A DNA stretch of 64,000 bases from contig JAHLMK010000005.1 of assembly GCA_019915135.1 (NCBI GenBank), forward strand, positions 2,914,001-2,978,000, given 5' to 3'. Below are positions 33,973 through 45,400 of this stretch, in pieces. A model generated the notes under the pieces. That model ran no database searches and had not been told where the DNA came from. It worked only from the letters and a program-made list of their open reading frames with translations. Each line of letters opens with the position of its first letter. The first letter of the stretch is position 1. A program made the translations under genes and the position numbers. The DNA comes from Strobilurus pachycystidiatus (Eukaryota; Basidiomycota; Agaricomycetes; Agaricales; Physalacriaceae).

Positions 33973-34960
33973 TATCGTCAGTTACATGAGCGGACAGCTG
34001 AGAAAGTGCTCTTCGGACGAAAAGACATCCACAGGACTACGTACGATCCAATTGTACCTCAACCGGGGTTTTCGGCCATGAATCTCGGCGACTACATCAG
34101 CCTTGTCTGACATCCAGAAGTGCGAAAGTAAAAGAGAGCATCATCACGACATGACCTGTGGGTCCCAGTTCACAGTCCCTGTCCTCAAAAAGTCCAGTCG
34201 CCTATTGCAGGGGAACATAGCACGATGTTACGACGCGCGTTACTGGGATCCTTGGGCTAGTGTCCATGCCGAGAGCCAGCCATATCACGGCTCCAGTATC
34301 ATCCATACCACATTGTTGCAGGCCGTACGAGCCTCCCCGTGCTCGATAGCATAGGATGCATTCGCATTGCATGTTGACGGGTATGGAAATTATCCTGGAG
34401 GTGGATGGGCTAGGCAGCGAGGACGACGGTGAAGAAGAAGCGGGTACGGCGGTGAGAGAGCAGCACGTACGGCGGTGGAAGAGCAGCGCGTACGTAGGGT
34501 GGGCGCTTGTAATGATGTCGGGCTCGGTTCCAAGAATACATGGTGAGCGAGGAAATGTGCATGTTCCATCGGAGTTCAGCAAAAATGAAAATGAGTTTAT
34601 GCACCTGGCGGATATACTGTCTCCGGCGCATCTTCCACGGCAGACTCCCGCCACCCAGCCGTCAAATCAACCAGGCCATACGCAAAGCAGGCCTACCGTC
34701 CGTCGACGTCGTAGAGCGCGATTGAAGCGTCTGTTCGTCCTTTGGCCAGCGCGTCGCAGTCGTCGTCAAGGAGACGCGCTACTGCATATACTGGAGAGCG
34801 AGCAGCAGACCAAGAGAGGGCACTGTCCCAGAGGTCATGGATGGTGTAGTGTGGCGAGGGTGAAGGGCTGGTGGATGTTAGGAGTGGATGATATCGCCAC
34901 GCGGACGCGTTCGCCGAACATCACACCTCTCGGCTTTGATCCGGAACGCCACTTGCCTCC

Positions 34961-35375
34961 GACCACGACTTGCGTGATGCAAGTCGTGGTCTCTACTCTT
35001 CTCACGACGCCGTCGTACACTGGGCTATGCGTCCACGATAACGCAGAGCTGCTCGAGCTCGGTTACCACAGCAGCACTCGAACATGACGCGTATCCTAGG
35101 CAGCGCGCAGCCCAAGCCGTTCTTGGGGTTGCGGACGACGACGAGCACGCCATTGGACGACGACGGATGGGTCCCTGCTTGCTGATAGATAGGATGAGGG
35201 GCCCGTCAATATGCTACGAGCGCGCCGTCCGGGAGCGGGCGCTCGTTCAAGGTGCGTGATCCTCTCTTATTTCTGGTGTGATACGCCCTCTGAAATGGCG
35301 CACTGCTAATTTTGTGCGTAGGTCCAGCTCCACGTGCGGGGTAACCCCTCCAATGAGGCACCCACGCACATCTCG
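34961..35375 (+). repeat. dispersed hairpin repeat family, copy A
   Basis: Begins with a perfect hairpin, GACCACGACTTGC / GCAAGTCGTGGTC (13-bp arms, 5-nt loop, 34961-34991). It continues with a CAGCCCAAGCCG block, a CTACGAGCGCGCCGTCCG block, an intron-like AAG|GTGCGTG...GTGCGTAG piece and CCTCCAATGAGGCACCCA. The same order of blocks recurs in copies at 49.5, 50.3 and 50.9 kb. Confidence 0.6.
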
Positions 35376-35945
35376 TCTCCTGCACGCTTCAACCCACGAC
35401 TGCCGCCGTACGCGCATCCGCATGGTCGCCGTCAGCCTTCCTCGTCCCTCTTCTGTCGTCACCCCGGCTCCCGCCCGCAAAAATTGTACAGCAGTCAAGG
35501 TCGCTTATCTGCCGTACGATTCTTGAAGGCGGTTTGTTCAATGACGACGACCAGGGTGGCGCGCGCCCGGTCTCACAAATCAACACGCGGTCGTCATTTC
35601 CAACGCCGTCCACGTCGACACCGGACGCGACGCGCTCTCTTATCCTCCCATCTACCCCATCTCATCTACATCTTTCCACGCCTTTCACTTCCAGTGCACC
35701 ACGTCGTATACCACCCATTTATCTGGCGAGGGGAGGGCGCGATATCCTTCTCAGCCTGATGTGGGGGGTACAAGCAGCTAGTGCATCGTTCCATTTGGAG
35801 CTCTCCCTGCCGCGTCATCACCTCTCGCCCGCCGGTGTCGATGGAGTCAATATCCTCCCAAGTCGACTCTAAAGAGAACAATGGCTGCCATTGTGATCTC
35901 TTACCTCACGATTGGCTAGGACCATGCTAGTGCTCTTGGCAGCGA

Positions 35946-35951
35946 TATAAA
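35946..35951 (+). promoter_or_regulatory. TATA box of the secreted-protein gene
   Basis: TATAAA 120 nt upstream of the ATG at 36066 (96 nt upstream of the alternative ATG at 36042). Confidence 0.6.
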
Positions 35952-36065
35952 GATTCTCGCGGCCCCTTCGGACAATCATAGATCTCCTCCCTCGTCTTCT
36001 CAGCATATTTCTCTATCGTGCAATTGCGGGACAATTTGCTTATGCCATCTTCTACGAACACCATC

Positions 36066-36704
36066 ATGAACACCATTTCCTTCTTTATGACAATCTTTGC
36101 GCTGGTCGCTCCCCTCCTGCCCGCTTCCGCCGCACCCACGTACGGCTCCCTTCCTCCTCCCTATTCCCAACCTAACACCGCATCTCACAGCGGCCTCTTC
36201 ATGTACAAAAAGCGCCTCTCCGACGTGGCGAACTGCATCGAGGTCGGCAGCAACCAAGGCCAACTCGCCGCGGACGCACTTGCTTGCGACAACGTCTTGA
36301 ACAGGCGGCGCTCTCTCGGACCGCTGATGTCAGTCATTCGCCGTTTTCTTACCCTCGTCACTGACCTTGTATTCCAGTCCTTGGAAGCGTGGCGATCCCG
36401 GCTGTCCCGCCGGAGAACTACAGGACCAGTACAACGAGTTCTATGATATGCGTTGGTCTCAGACATTTACTACTAGGGCAGGTACCGTACAATCACTATC
36501 ACGTTCTACGTGTTCTTATTAGGTCGAATGTCCATATCTGCTGTAGCCTCTCTTGGAGCTCGACCCAGCCGGACTGCGTGGTTTGGCGAGATCTCCCCAG
36601 GTGTGCGCCCCCTCGGTGTAGATTTCGGTCACGTCGTCGTCACTGAAACTTCTGTCGTTCCTGTCGCTACCACGGCGCGCGGCGGAACTTTGAGTACGTC
36701 CTGA
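36066..36704 (+). CDS. small secreted protein, 182 aa
   Basis: MNTISFFMTIFALVAPLLPASAAPTYG has a clear signal peptide with a likely cleavage after ASA; an in-frame ATG at 36042 would lengthen the n-region by eight residues. Exons 36066-36328, 36378-36481 and 36523-36704 total 549 nt (183 codons). The mature chain has three cysteines (NCIEVG, ACDNVL, GCPAGEL), MYKKRLSDVANC and QDQYNEFYDM, and a Val/Thr-rich end. No domain recognised. Small secreted proteins of this kind are common in agaricomycetes and may act outside the cell; that is inference. The last codons lie in the first unit of a short tandem repeat. Confidence 0.75.
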
Positions 36705-36790
36705 CTCCTGAGAGACCACTCCGGGAATTCTGAGTACGTCCTGGCTGGCCACTCCGGTAACTCTGAGTACGTCCTGGGTGACCACCTCGG
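36691..36790. repeat. three TGAGTACGTCCTG direct repeats
   Basis: TGAGTACGTCCTG recurs at 36691, 36731 and 36764, each followed by an ACCAC/CCACTCCGG-like block. The first unit overlaps the stop of the secreted-protein gene, the third abuts the 3' end of the convergent gene. Confidence 0.8.
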
Positions 36791-36794
36791 TGTG

Positions 36795-37178
36795 TTATTT
36801 GGATAGGCTTGGTGTGTCGGGATATCCGCCCGCAGGATTCGCATATCCCCCGGACTGGTTCAACCCATACATCGCGTGGGGATTCTGCGCATTGTGGCTC
36901 TGTGGCGGGGGTGGGAAAGCACCCGCACCAGGCGGGGCCGCGGCAATTGCTCGTTGAGGCTGTTGGCCCGCTGGATAGCCTTGGCCGTGTGGGAGGTGGT
37001 GTTGGGGACCACTGAGCCGCGTCCTCGAGTATGAGGCTTCAATTGGACAACCTGTATTGGGATCGAACTTCACTTTGAATCGCTCTTCGTAGGGTGTATT
37101 GGTGCCATTGGCAGTGGGTGGAACGACCAAGGGAACCGAGATCTGTCCGCCGCGAGGAATAACTGGGTGGGCCTGCAT
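36795..37178 (-). CDS. hypothetical Pro/Gly/Gln-rich protein, 127 aa
   Basis: Start ATG 37178 (MQAHPVIPRGGQISVPLVVP) is preferred over the upstream in-frame codon at 37298 because a TATAAAG at 37287-37293 sits about 110 nt before it, the usual spacing in this window. The N-terminal part has an ordered-looking piece (YEERFKVKFDPNTGCPIEA), and the rest is a low-complexity tail rich in Pro, Gly, Gln, Tyr and His. No domain recognised. It converges with the secreted-protein gene, with stops 90 bp apart. Confidence 0.6.
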   Translation of the reverse strand: MQAHPVIPRGGQISVPLVVPPTANGTNTPYEERFKVKFDPNTGCPIEASYSRTRLSGPQHHLPHGQGYPAGQQPQRAIAAAPPGAGAFPPPPQSHNAQNPHAMYGLNQSGGYANPAGGYPDTPSLSK

Positions 37179-37286
37179 CGCGTTTGTCGTGGGATACGTA
37201 GGTGGAGATGAAATGTTATGTGAAGTTGGGTAAGATGGATAGGGTGGAAGGTTGCAAGGTGTAGTATCGAGGCGAAGGATGACTGC

Positions 37287-37293
37287 CTTTATA
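37287..37293 (-). promoter_or_regulatory. TATA box of the 127-aa protein gene
   Basis: TATAAAG on the minus strand, about 110 nt upstream of ATG 37178. Confidence 0.55.
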
Positions 37294-37933
37294 CTCACTG
37301 GTTGATTTTTTATGATCCGTCATTGTTTCGTTCCGTCCCAGAAGACCACTGGGCTAGCGACGATCTTTAGGAGGTCCGTTGTTGGTTGCTCGGCACAAAG
37401 TACGTACTTTCAACAGCAGTTCTTATCTCGACATCGCCTCCTCGTCGTGCAGCCTCTTGCCTTGACTCTTCTCATCATGTCATTTCTAATCATCAAGACT
37501 GTTCACTTCGTCTTATTGTCAAATTCACTAATAAGTACTTCAATGTGGCGACATATGGGTTTTCACCCAAACCCTGGCCGTCGTTACATGCATGAACCCG
37601 GGTAGGACCAACGTATGAGTCTGCGCAAGGATCAGAGTAACAACGTGTAACTGAAGCCTTCAAAATGGCGTTACTTTATGTTCATTGGTGGACTGGATAG
37701 CGGCGTCGTTTCCTTCCACTAGCCTCCGCGCACAATCCGACGACGCAACAGCCTGCAGGGGAGCGGGCAGTGTTACCAAACAAAGAGTGACATGAATCGG
37801 ATAAGATAGGCTGTACCGTTTGCGTTCGCAATCACACAGCCATGTTCAATCTGAGGATAAAAGGGCGAGAGTTCCCAGTATTCATTGCAGATCAATTATA
37901 CCTGCACCTCTCATCACCAACATCACGTTAGCA
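37294..37933. other. divergent intergenic region
   Basis: Promoter space of the 127-aa gene (-) and the 274-aa gene (+). Nothing else recognised. Confidence 0.5.
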
Positions 37934-38826
37934 ATGGGTGAGCACTGGTCTTGCAAGTAAAGAATCATATAGAGGACTGACGGTACCCGGATATTATTCT
38001 ACCAGAGGAATTTACCTCGGAGCTATCAGAACAAATCTCCGCGGAACAAATATGCTTGGCACCGTGGCTGCAGGAGTATGACCGAACAATAGAACGGATA
38101 TATGGCCCCGACGATGTCGTTCCTCAGCATCTGAAGTGGTCCGCGTACAGAGCTTCGATTTGGGAAATGCTCAGAGCAAATGCGCCTGTGTGCATACGCA
38201 TCAGGCCCCACCGAAGCAAGGGCCCAAATCCAGTCTTTGATCTAGCAGTCGTCAATATGCCAATGGACCCAGTGTACTTTTGGAGGGAGAAAGGCGACAC
38301 CAGAATAATTCTCACTCTGCATCGCCTCATGATTTCGTGGGACGACCTGGTTGCGTTCATAAACTCCCTTGGCAAAGCACGCACGTGCATTCTGTTTCTC
38401 GAACGTGTCAAGATTTACGGCCTACCCCCCCACACAAAGAATCAGATACCAAGGAATCATTTTACTACCTTGCGGAAGGTGTACATTTGGGATACTCTGT
38501 CGGTGAGGAACATGAAGGAAGAGAAAACTGTCTCCAGGACACTCTCGTTCTATCAAGAAATGATCAAGCAGGCAAATCTGGCAAAGAGTGCTGGGACAGT
38601 CATGGTGTTGAAATGGAACCTCCGCTGGCAGGGTGACTTGGCACTGAACCTTGTCGAAGTGCTCTACGACTTCTTCGAGGCTGCACGGACGGCAAAGTTC
38701 GATATTGTACTGCCAATGGAGTCAGACTCTATGCATTCAAAGCTACAGGTGTTTGCAAAGCAATGGGTCATAGAAACACTGCCCAATGATACAGGGTATG
38801 ATCCAGTGCCGACTATGCTGAATTAA
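37934..38826 (+). CDS. hypothetical protein, 274 aa
   Basis: Exon 1 is only four nucleotides (ATGG, 37934-37937), then a 68-nt intron with GTGAGC donor and CTACCAG acceptor, then 38006-38826; total 825 nt (275 codons). The protein starts MEEFTSELSEQISAEQ. It has hydrophobic strand/helix alternation (RIILTLHRLMISWDDLVAFI, RTCILFLERVKIYGLP, FTTLRKVYIWDTLSV) resembling the Leu-rich C-termini of agaricomycete F-box proteins, but no F-box is present. Function unknown. Without the mini-exon the open frame lacks an ATG near its start, which supports the splice. Confidence 0.7.
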
Positions 38827-39232
38827 TTAGACGAGCTCAAGGGCAGCCGCACATGCAACAGCGTCGGAAGCACCTGAGACATCATAATTAGTGCCCCGAG
38901 TCTTTTCAAACACTACCGGGTGTCTTACGATAGAATATTTGATTTGCGCAACTTGTATTATCAAACATATCAGTTGAGTTCACAGTGAATGATAGATCTA
39001 GATCCTCAGAACATCGTTCACTGTGCTGAGTTGACGGACGTCGCTCCCGGTCCCACGCATGACATATCATTATGCACGGGCAACAAGTACTATAGTTCCG
39101 CAAAATTTGTTTTACTGGCAAACGTCCTCTGTGCCCGAACGAGTGGTGATGGTTGCGATGGAAACCAAGGGGCGAGACGTACAAGCTAATCACATTCCAG
39201 ATCGTAAGTGAGGGAGTATATACAACTAAGAA

Positions 39233-40524
39233 CACATCCACAGCAGGTCGCGACCGCGCACACGCACACTCGGGCGTGCACACCCACACCCGGGCATGCA
39301 CAGTCACACTCGCGTCGTACGAGAAGGCGCGTGTCGGTATGAGCCGGTGATGAGCATGTGATCGGGATCAACACTGCTCTCTCCCGTACCACCACCATCG
39401 TTCCCCCCGCCGTCGACCCCAGTCAGAGGCAGGACCATACCGCCTCACCGTTCTACGCTCACCGCCTCGAGAACTATTCCAGTGGAGGCCGGATCATTCC
39501 TAGTGCTAGCAGTATGGTCCTGCCTCACCGTTCTACGCTCACTGCCTCGAGAACTATTCCAGTGTAGGCCGGATCATTCCTAGTGCTAGCGAGCGGTTGC
39601 CGGTGAGTTCTCGGTGATAGCTGGTTTTACACAGTCCGACCAATTCAGTTTAGTAGCTCAACTCGACAACGACGTCCGTGCGGCAATGAACAGGATGATC
39701 GCACCATTCCCTCACGTAACAGAAACCAGGAGAGGGATTTAGACAGTTGTGGTTTTGTTTTTTGGTGAGCTGTTGATTGGGGCCTGCTCATCGCGGAGTC
39801 AACGTGGACTGACCTATTGGTTATAGACCCAGAGGCGCGGTCCCTCTGAATGCTTTCATATTCCCGCCAATTGGAAACCAGCTTTTGACGTAGCATAACG
39901 GCAGCGGAGCTCATTCTGATCTATAGCCAGCAGTCGCCGGTGAGTCGCGGGCTCTGACTCGTCCCGACCAATACATTGCTAGGTAGCAAATTGACCCTGA
40001 TATCGTTCCATCCCTTCCGGAACTGCTCCCACCCCAGAAATTTGACTCCACGGAGCTTCCCTTGCCCTCGACAACCGAGCCCTTTGCAAAAAGCAGACAA
40101 CAACGGAGAGCTTGCGTGCCAGCAAGCGGGGTTTGTATGTAGATAAGGTACTGCTGTCGAATTCTTCCAATAGACACCAAATATAACGTCCCAAACTTTG
40201 ATGCATTGTACAATACTCCTCCTCCCCACTCATTCGGAGTCATCACAGATGGCGAAGTGAATATATATGCCTTGTCGACGTCTACGGTGGAGCAACTTAT
40301 GCATGCATTGCACCCCACACCCTATACCATCGAGACGTTCGAAGTGCATAAGCACTTTGAGGCATGCGCTTGCACAGAGCGCCGCTCTACGACGGTCGTC
40401 CAACGGCCCTACGGGCCGTGTGGTAAAGTCTGAGTCCAAAGTCCAACCATGCATGTCTGCATGCCCGGGTGTGGGTGTGCATGCCCGAGTGTGGGTGTGC
40501 GCGCTCTGAGCTGCTGTGGATGTG
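39233..40524. mobile_element. 1.3-kb inverted-repeat element, non-coding
   Basis: Imperfect inverted arms at 39233-39301 and 40457-40524 (CACATCCACAGCAG ... CACACTCGGGC ... CCCGGGCATGCA and its reverse complement). Just outside each arm lies a near-identical sequence in direct orientation: TAAGTGAGGGAGTATA at 39205-39220 and TAAGTGAGAGTATA at 40544-40557. The inside has no convincing gene. It resembles a non-autonomous, MITE-like element, but no exact target duplication abuts the arms. Confidence 0.45.
39441..39602. repeat. 80-bp tandem duplication
   Basis: Two units offset by exactly 80 bp (GCCTCACCGTTCTACGCTCA at 39442 and 39522; TCATTCCTAGTGCTAGC in both), differing at only a few bases. 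It lies inside the inverted-repeat element. Confidence 0.85.
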
Positions 40525-40590
40525 TGCAAAGTTGTCTTTCCTTTAAGTGAGAGTATAAGTGAGGCTATGACAAGGCAAGGACGGTGTAAG

Positions 40591-41522
40591 TTAGTACGCA
40601 AAAAAACAACTATGCGGTACGTAGCGTTCAGAATAAGTATCCAGCCTACGGCGAGCTTCCAGCTCCTGCATCTGACTCTGTGTCGCTTCCTCGAAAGGAG
40701 CGACGATCGTGTATCTCGGATCGTGTTCAGAGGATTCTTTGTTCATGCGACCCTCAGCTGAGAGCCGGCGCGCCCCACGCAGCATTGCGCCCAGCGTCAC
40801 GCCTGCCGTGATCCTAAGCATTACTGAAAAGTAATCCGCTTGGCTCGCTTTGTGTATCATTGCAGCTCTTTCTTCGCACACGTTGGCTGGGGATCGCCGT
40901 CATCGTCCTCCTTGTCGCGCTTCCGTTGTGAAGATTCTGAATCCGCGAGGGAAACCCTGACACGCTCCAAGAACAGCGGGTCGGCCTGTATATCCGGGAC
41001 GTCTACGTGCTTGACCTCCTCCACCTGCTCAAGGAGTACCGCGCATACTAGCCCGCGAACCTCCTCTACTTGATCCTCCAGCAATTCGAGCTTATCCTTC
41101 GAACATGTGAGGTCTTTCTCCTGCCCGCTAGTCCTCGGACCAGAATTCACTGTGTTTATTCTACAGCGCATTCCGGTTGCCAGCGGGGAAGTACGACAAT
41201 GTCCCGCCCGTCCACCTAGCCCATTTGAGATGGCGATGATTACTGCTATGAAATTACTCCTGCCCGTCTCCGATGTGTCTTTTGAGGGTGCCACAAACGA
41301 GTCTCCGAGTCTTCCCGAGCTTTCATTCAGTCAGCGGAAAGGCCCAGCATCCCGCGCGCCACACTTGGATTGCTGAAACCATGACCTCAGATCGTCATGT
41401 GACAACGTGTATGACAGCTCAGTATATATTGAGACGATAATGACGGATACAACGCTGCCAAGCTGAGCAAACAGAAGCCCTAATCGCCAACGGCGAGACT
41501 CATACCAAAGCAGCTCGTTCAT
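40591..41522 (-). CDS. hypothetical single-pass membrane protein with coiled coil, 276 aa
   Basis: Exons 41522-41365, 41319-40880 and 40823-40591 total 831 nt (277 codons). I take ATG 41522 (MNELLWYESRRW); the frame extends upstream only to a GTG. A hydrophobic segment at about residues 14-34 (LGLLFAQLGSVVSVIIVSIY) is a likely signal anchor, with a weaker one at about 74-84 (NFIAVIIAISNGL). A charged helical zone follows (DKLELLEDQVEEVRGLVCAVLLEQVEEV), probably a coiled coil, then an acidic stretch (KRDKEDDDGD). A short cryptic intron around 41,160-41,230 cannot be excluded. No known family. Confidence 0.6.
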
Positions 41523-42452
41523 CGGGTTCCTGCTCGCATTCACCTACTGAGGTGGCATTCGCCGAATGTCATCGAAGCGTGCACACCGTCGGCGGGGCGT
41601 GCGTGCGCTTTGAGATAAGGTACCCGGCAGCTTGGAGCTCGTTTACTGGGTGCAAAATCAATCAACTGTGTGTGCGATATGTAGCTAATCTATGTTAAGC
41701 CTGTGGCCACAGCTGGGCGGTACATAATGCGTATGTGCGAGAAGTTTTGATAGTAGAACTCGAAGGAAGGCGGCGGCATGGAAATGCCCGGAAATCATTG
41801 ATGTAAGTAGAGGGCGTTGATGGGAGAAGAGCGGAAATTTGAGTCTACACCTTCTACGTCCTACTCGGCTTGATCGTTATCGCCGTCTTCTTCTTCGTCG
41901 TCGTCGTCACCAGAAGAAAATGACAGGAGACAGACAGTCCCGGCGGCTCCTGACCGGTTCACAACGTACCCGAGCGGCGCCAGGGACTACCAGTGATCAA
42001 AACCTCACGTGTGAGAGCGTCATGCCCGCCGCTCGTCCCAAAACGGACTTGCGCTCTTGCCACCAAGATGGCAGGCGACGCGATCTTCTTCGCTTCAACA
42101 CGACTGGGCCGGGACTACCGCAATGCCATGAGTATAAATGGGGCTGAAGATGACAGTACCAAGGGTGAGTACAGTTCCTGTCGTCCCAAATTGAACATGC
42201 TGACTCTTTATCTGTCTGTGAACAGGTTTTCTTTCTCCGCCAGACGTGGCGCACTCTATGCAGCGCATGGACAACTCTTGTGGAAGACGTCGGCGCTTTT
42301 GGAACGCGTCACAGCTTGGACAGACGCGTGAGGAGAAGAGATGATCGACACTCACTTTGGAATTACGGTGGCATGTCTTTCATTTATTTTTGTGTACTTC
42401 TACAACTCTGTCTCCTACCTTTATCACTTCAATACTCACCATACTCGAGAAC
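41523..42452. other. spacer with an orphan membrane-segment fragment
   Basis: At 41863-41897 (+) the DNA encodes LGLIVIAVFFF, nearly identical in bases to part of the gene at 48741-49022, but a stop lies just before and after and I could not build a gene. Other frames up to 42,330 include one clean intron (GTGAGT at 42164, acceptor before 42227) of unknown meaning. Confidence 0.45.
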
Positions 42453-45400
42453 ATGGACCTTTCCCGTCTTCTTGATCCCACTGCGCCACCCCTCACTCAT
42501 CCTGCTCGCCACCTTTCTGACCTCCTCCACCCCGCGCTATCTAATCACACGTTCATGGCGTCCGATGCGTCTCCATCCCAGCTCCACTCACCTAAGACCA
42601 TTGATGCCTCGCTCTCTGTGCTGCAGCTGGCAGAGCGAGCACTCCAAGGCGGCCCTCTGCTGGTAACACCGGAACTGGCAACGTCTTTAGAAGATTTGGT
42701 CAAGCTTCTGGAGCCATTGAATCTGTCAGACTCCCCACCTTATGCGCCAGCGCCTTTGACGGACTCGACGGGACCTACTTCGTCGTGTTCATCCCATACT
42801 CTACACACCTCCGTTTCATCGCCGCAATCTCCCCTTTCCTCTACGCATCCGAGTTCTTCGTCGGCTCCCTCCAAATTGCCGGAAGAGTTTACCTCTGAGC
42901 CGGAAGTCTCCACGAACGTCAAAGTCACTCGTGAGACTACCTTGGCCAAACTCTACAGGTTCAAGCGTCCAGACGCCCTCATTGAGTACCCAGAGACAGG
43001 CATTCACAACGCTGTTGGCTACATATTTGAGCGGGATCCTGACATGTGGGTGAACCCACTCGATGACACGGCCTACTCTTGGGGTCGTCCTCGTGGCCAG
43101 AAGACGAAGCGGAAGGGAGGAAAGGCAATTACTCACAGCCAACTCACTGACGCAAACGGAAATGCTGTTCCCTGCATCGAAATCCACGGAACTTGTGAGT
43201 CAACAGCTGCTCGGTGAAACGATTGACTGACCCTGATCAGGTCAAGGCTGTAAAGCCTGTCCGTTTGCGTCTCCGGACTTGGTATACAAGCCACACACGG
43301 CCGCATCTCGAGAAGACGTTCAAGAACGTATTCTGGAATGTCGCGAATTCAACAAGATCAACGCGTCGCCTAGCATTGAGATCTTCAAGCGTACTCTGGC
43401 GTTTCTTGCCAGCCTTCGTAAAGCTGGATGCCCCGCCTCTGAGCGCGAGCTGACCGTTACTCCAGTTGATGAGCAGGACGAGGTCGAAGCTGTGCGCGCA
43501 AACAATGAGGCTATCCGGAGAGGCAATGTGGATTCAGTTACGCGCTGCCAAGGAAAGATCACCTTCTCTGAGGATTCCGAGGGTGTACCATTCATTCAGT
43601 GAGTCCTTTGTTCATTTCATGTTTGAGCATGCCTCTAATATGACACTAGCTGTCAGCATTACAACGCCATTACGAGTCGCAGTCATCTAGTGAAGCGTCT
43701 CGATGATTCACAGTATGATCTTGCATATCTGGAAGCGCGTCTCACGAACGACATCCCGGAAGTTGAACGAATTGAGTCAGAGTATGAGGACATTGATTGT
43801 GGCCCTCTAGCTTGCTGCTCTACTGTAGTCAACTTCAGTTCTCATCGTCCCAACTGCCGTAAGCTCAATTCTTCAAGATTGTAGGAAGCACTAACGCTTC
43901 GACTAGCTTTCGATCATCGTCAAGAAGATGGCATCGTTGTTCAGCCTCTTATGCAGAACATTGGGTGCAAGGTCAAGTTCCGGATGTACCAGCCTCTAGA
44001 GGAGTATCGCCATGCTTGTCCCCGGGTATATGTTCAGTTTGAAGGCGAGCACACTCACGCCGTTCCTCTTCCAATGACGACACCTTCCCACGTCCGGGCA
44101 GAGCTGTTTGCCATCTTTGACGAGATGGAGGAAGACATGACTGACATGACAGCGCGTCGCTTTCTCCGTCATGCCATTACGCGGGCCTATGTTACTCGTC
44201 AGTTTCCAGACAATCCTTGGGCCACACTGTCCGACGTTCACATCTCTCTGGCCAACCGAGATCATTTGTCCATGTATATTCGTCAGTTCAAAGCGGCGAA
44301 GTACCCAGAAGGTACCGGATGGGCTGGTACGTCTACTCTCAACTTTCTCATCATGATATTGAGTTCTTTTGCTAGGTGTCAAGGCCGAATTTGAGCGTCA
44401 ACACGCTGAAGACTTTCCTGTTGAGGCGCGCTATATCCGTCGGGTTATTGACCTTGATCCTTCCACTCTTCCTTCACACCCCGAAGACGACCAGCCTAAT
44501 GCAACCGATGGCACAAATCGACTACGGATTGCAGTCTGCATGAGCCCAGAGGGTAGTCGACGGCTTCATGGAGCTCATTACTTGCAATGTGACATTGCTT
44601 ACAAGCGTGTTCATGGGTATCGAGAGTTTACCATCGGGAGCTGGGATAGGAATAATCAGACTAGTAAGCACACTGTCAAACCCCTCTATCAATGGCTCAG
44701 TACTCGTCAAGGTCATGTCTTTGCCCGTGTTTTCATGAACCGAGAAACGGCAGAGGCGCACAAGATGGTATTCGATGAGATTGGCAAGATTGTACTAGAG
44801 GACGTAGGCAAACCAATGCTCTGGCGACATCTAGACGCGGAAAATCCTGACGACTTTGTGGGAGTGCTCCATTTTGGAGGAGATCAAGGCGGGGGCCAGG
44901 CAAAAGGTCAGTTCTTTCTCTTCAAGGTCGAACTACGGTGCTAATTCACATCAGGTCTCGGAATGCATCTCCAAGGAATTGCTCGACAAAGGCCGCGACG
45001 TGATTTGCATGAACCTAACCGGCTTACTTCTGATCTTGGTCCGTATGAACACCTACGTCGTGTGTACCGTCTATGTGGTGTGCACTACAAGCGAAATATT
45101 CGCAAGTGTTCCGCTAGTGACAAGGTGAAGAATGCGATGCGCGGGCTCAACTGCCTGGAGCATAAGGATTGGGACGGGGCTCTTGACGTTATTCGGCAAG
45201 GTGGGAAGTCGGCGCGTGGTATGTATTCATCTATTCCTCTATGTTTCTTTGGATGACACTATGCACTAGATTGGCTGTCAAATAAAGAAGGCAGTCAGTT
45301 TGTCTTTGCTGCAATCTGCTGGGAGAGAAGCTACATTCCGCTCGTCATCTGGAAGGCGGGCGACCGCAACGACAATTTGATTGAGACCACCCACGCGGAC

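Larger units (their letters stand above)
33973..36065. other. gene-poor stretch with repeat-family copy A
   Basis: A ~243-codon frame at 34356-35087 (+) is Arg-rich, overlaps the dispersed repeat and is not supported. A 23-bp tandem motif (GTACGGCGGTG...) occurs two to three times at 34,444-34,495. The promoter of the secreted-protein gene occupies the end. Confidence 0.45.

Noticed and set aside
34356..35087. 243-codon open frame overlapping repeat copy A
   Set aside because: Arg-rich, runs through the hairpin repeat and is not kept open in the related copy at 49.5 kb.
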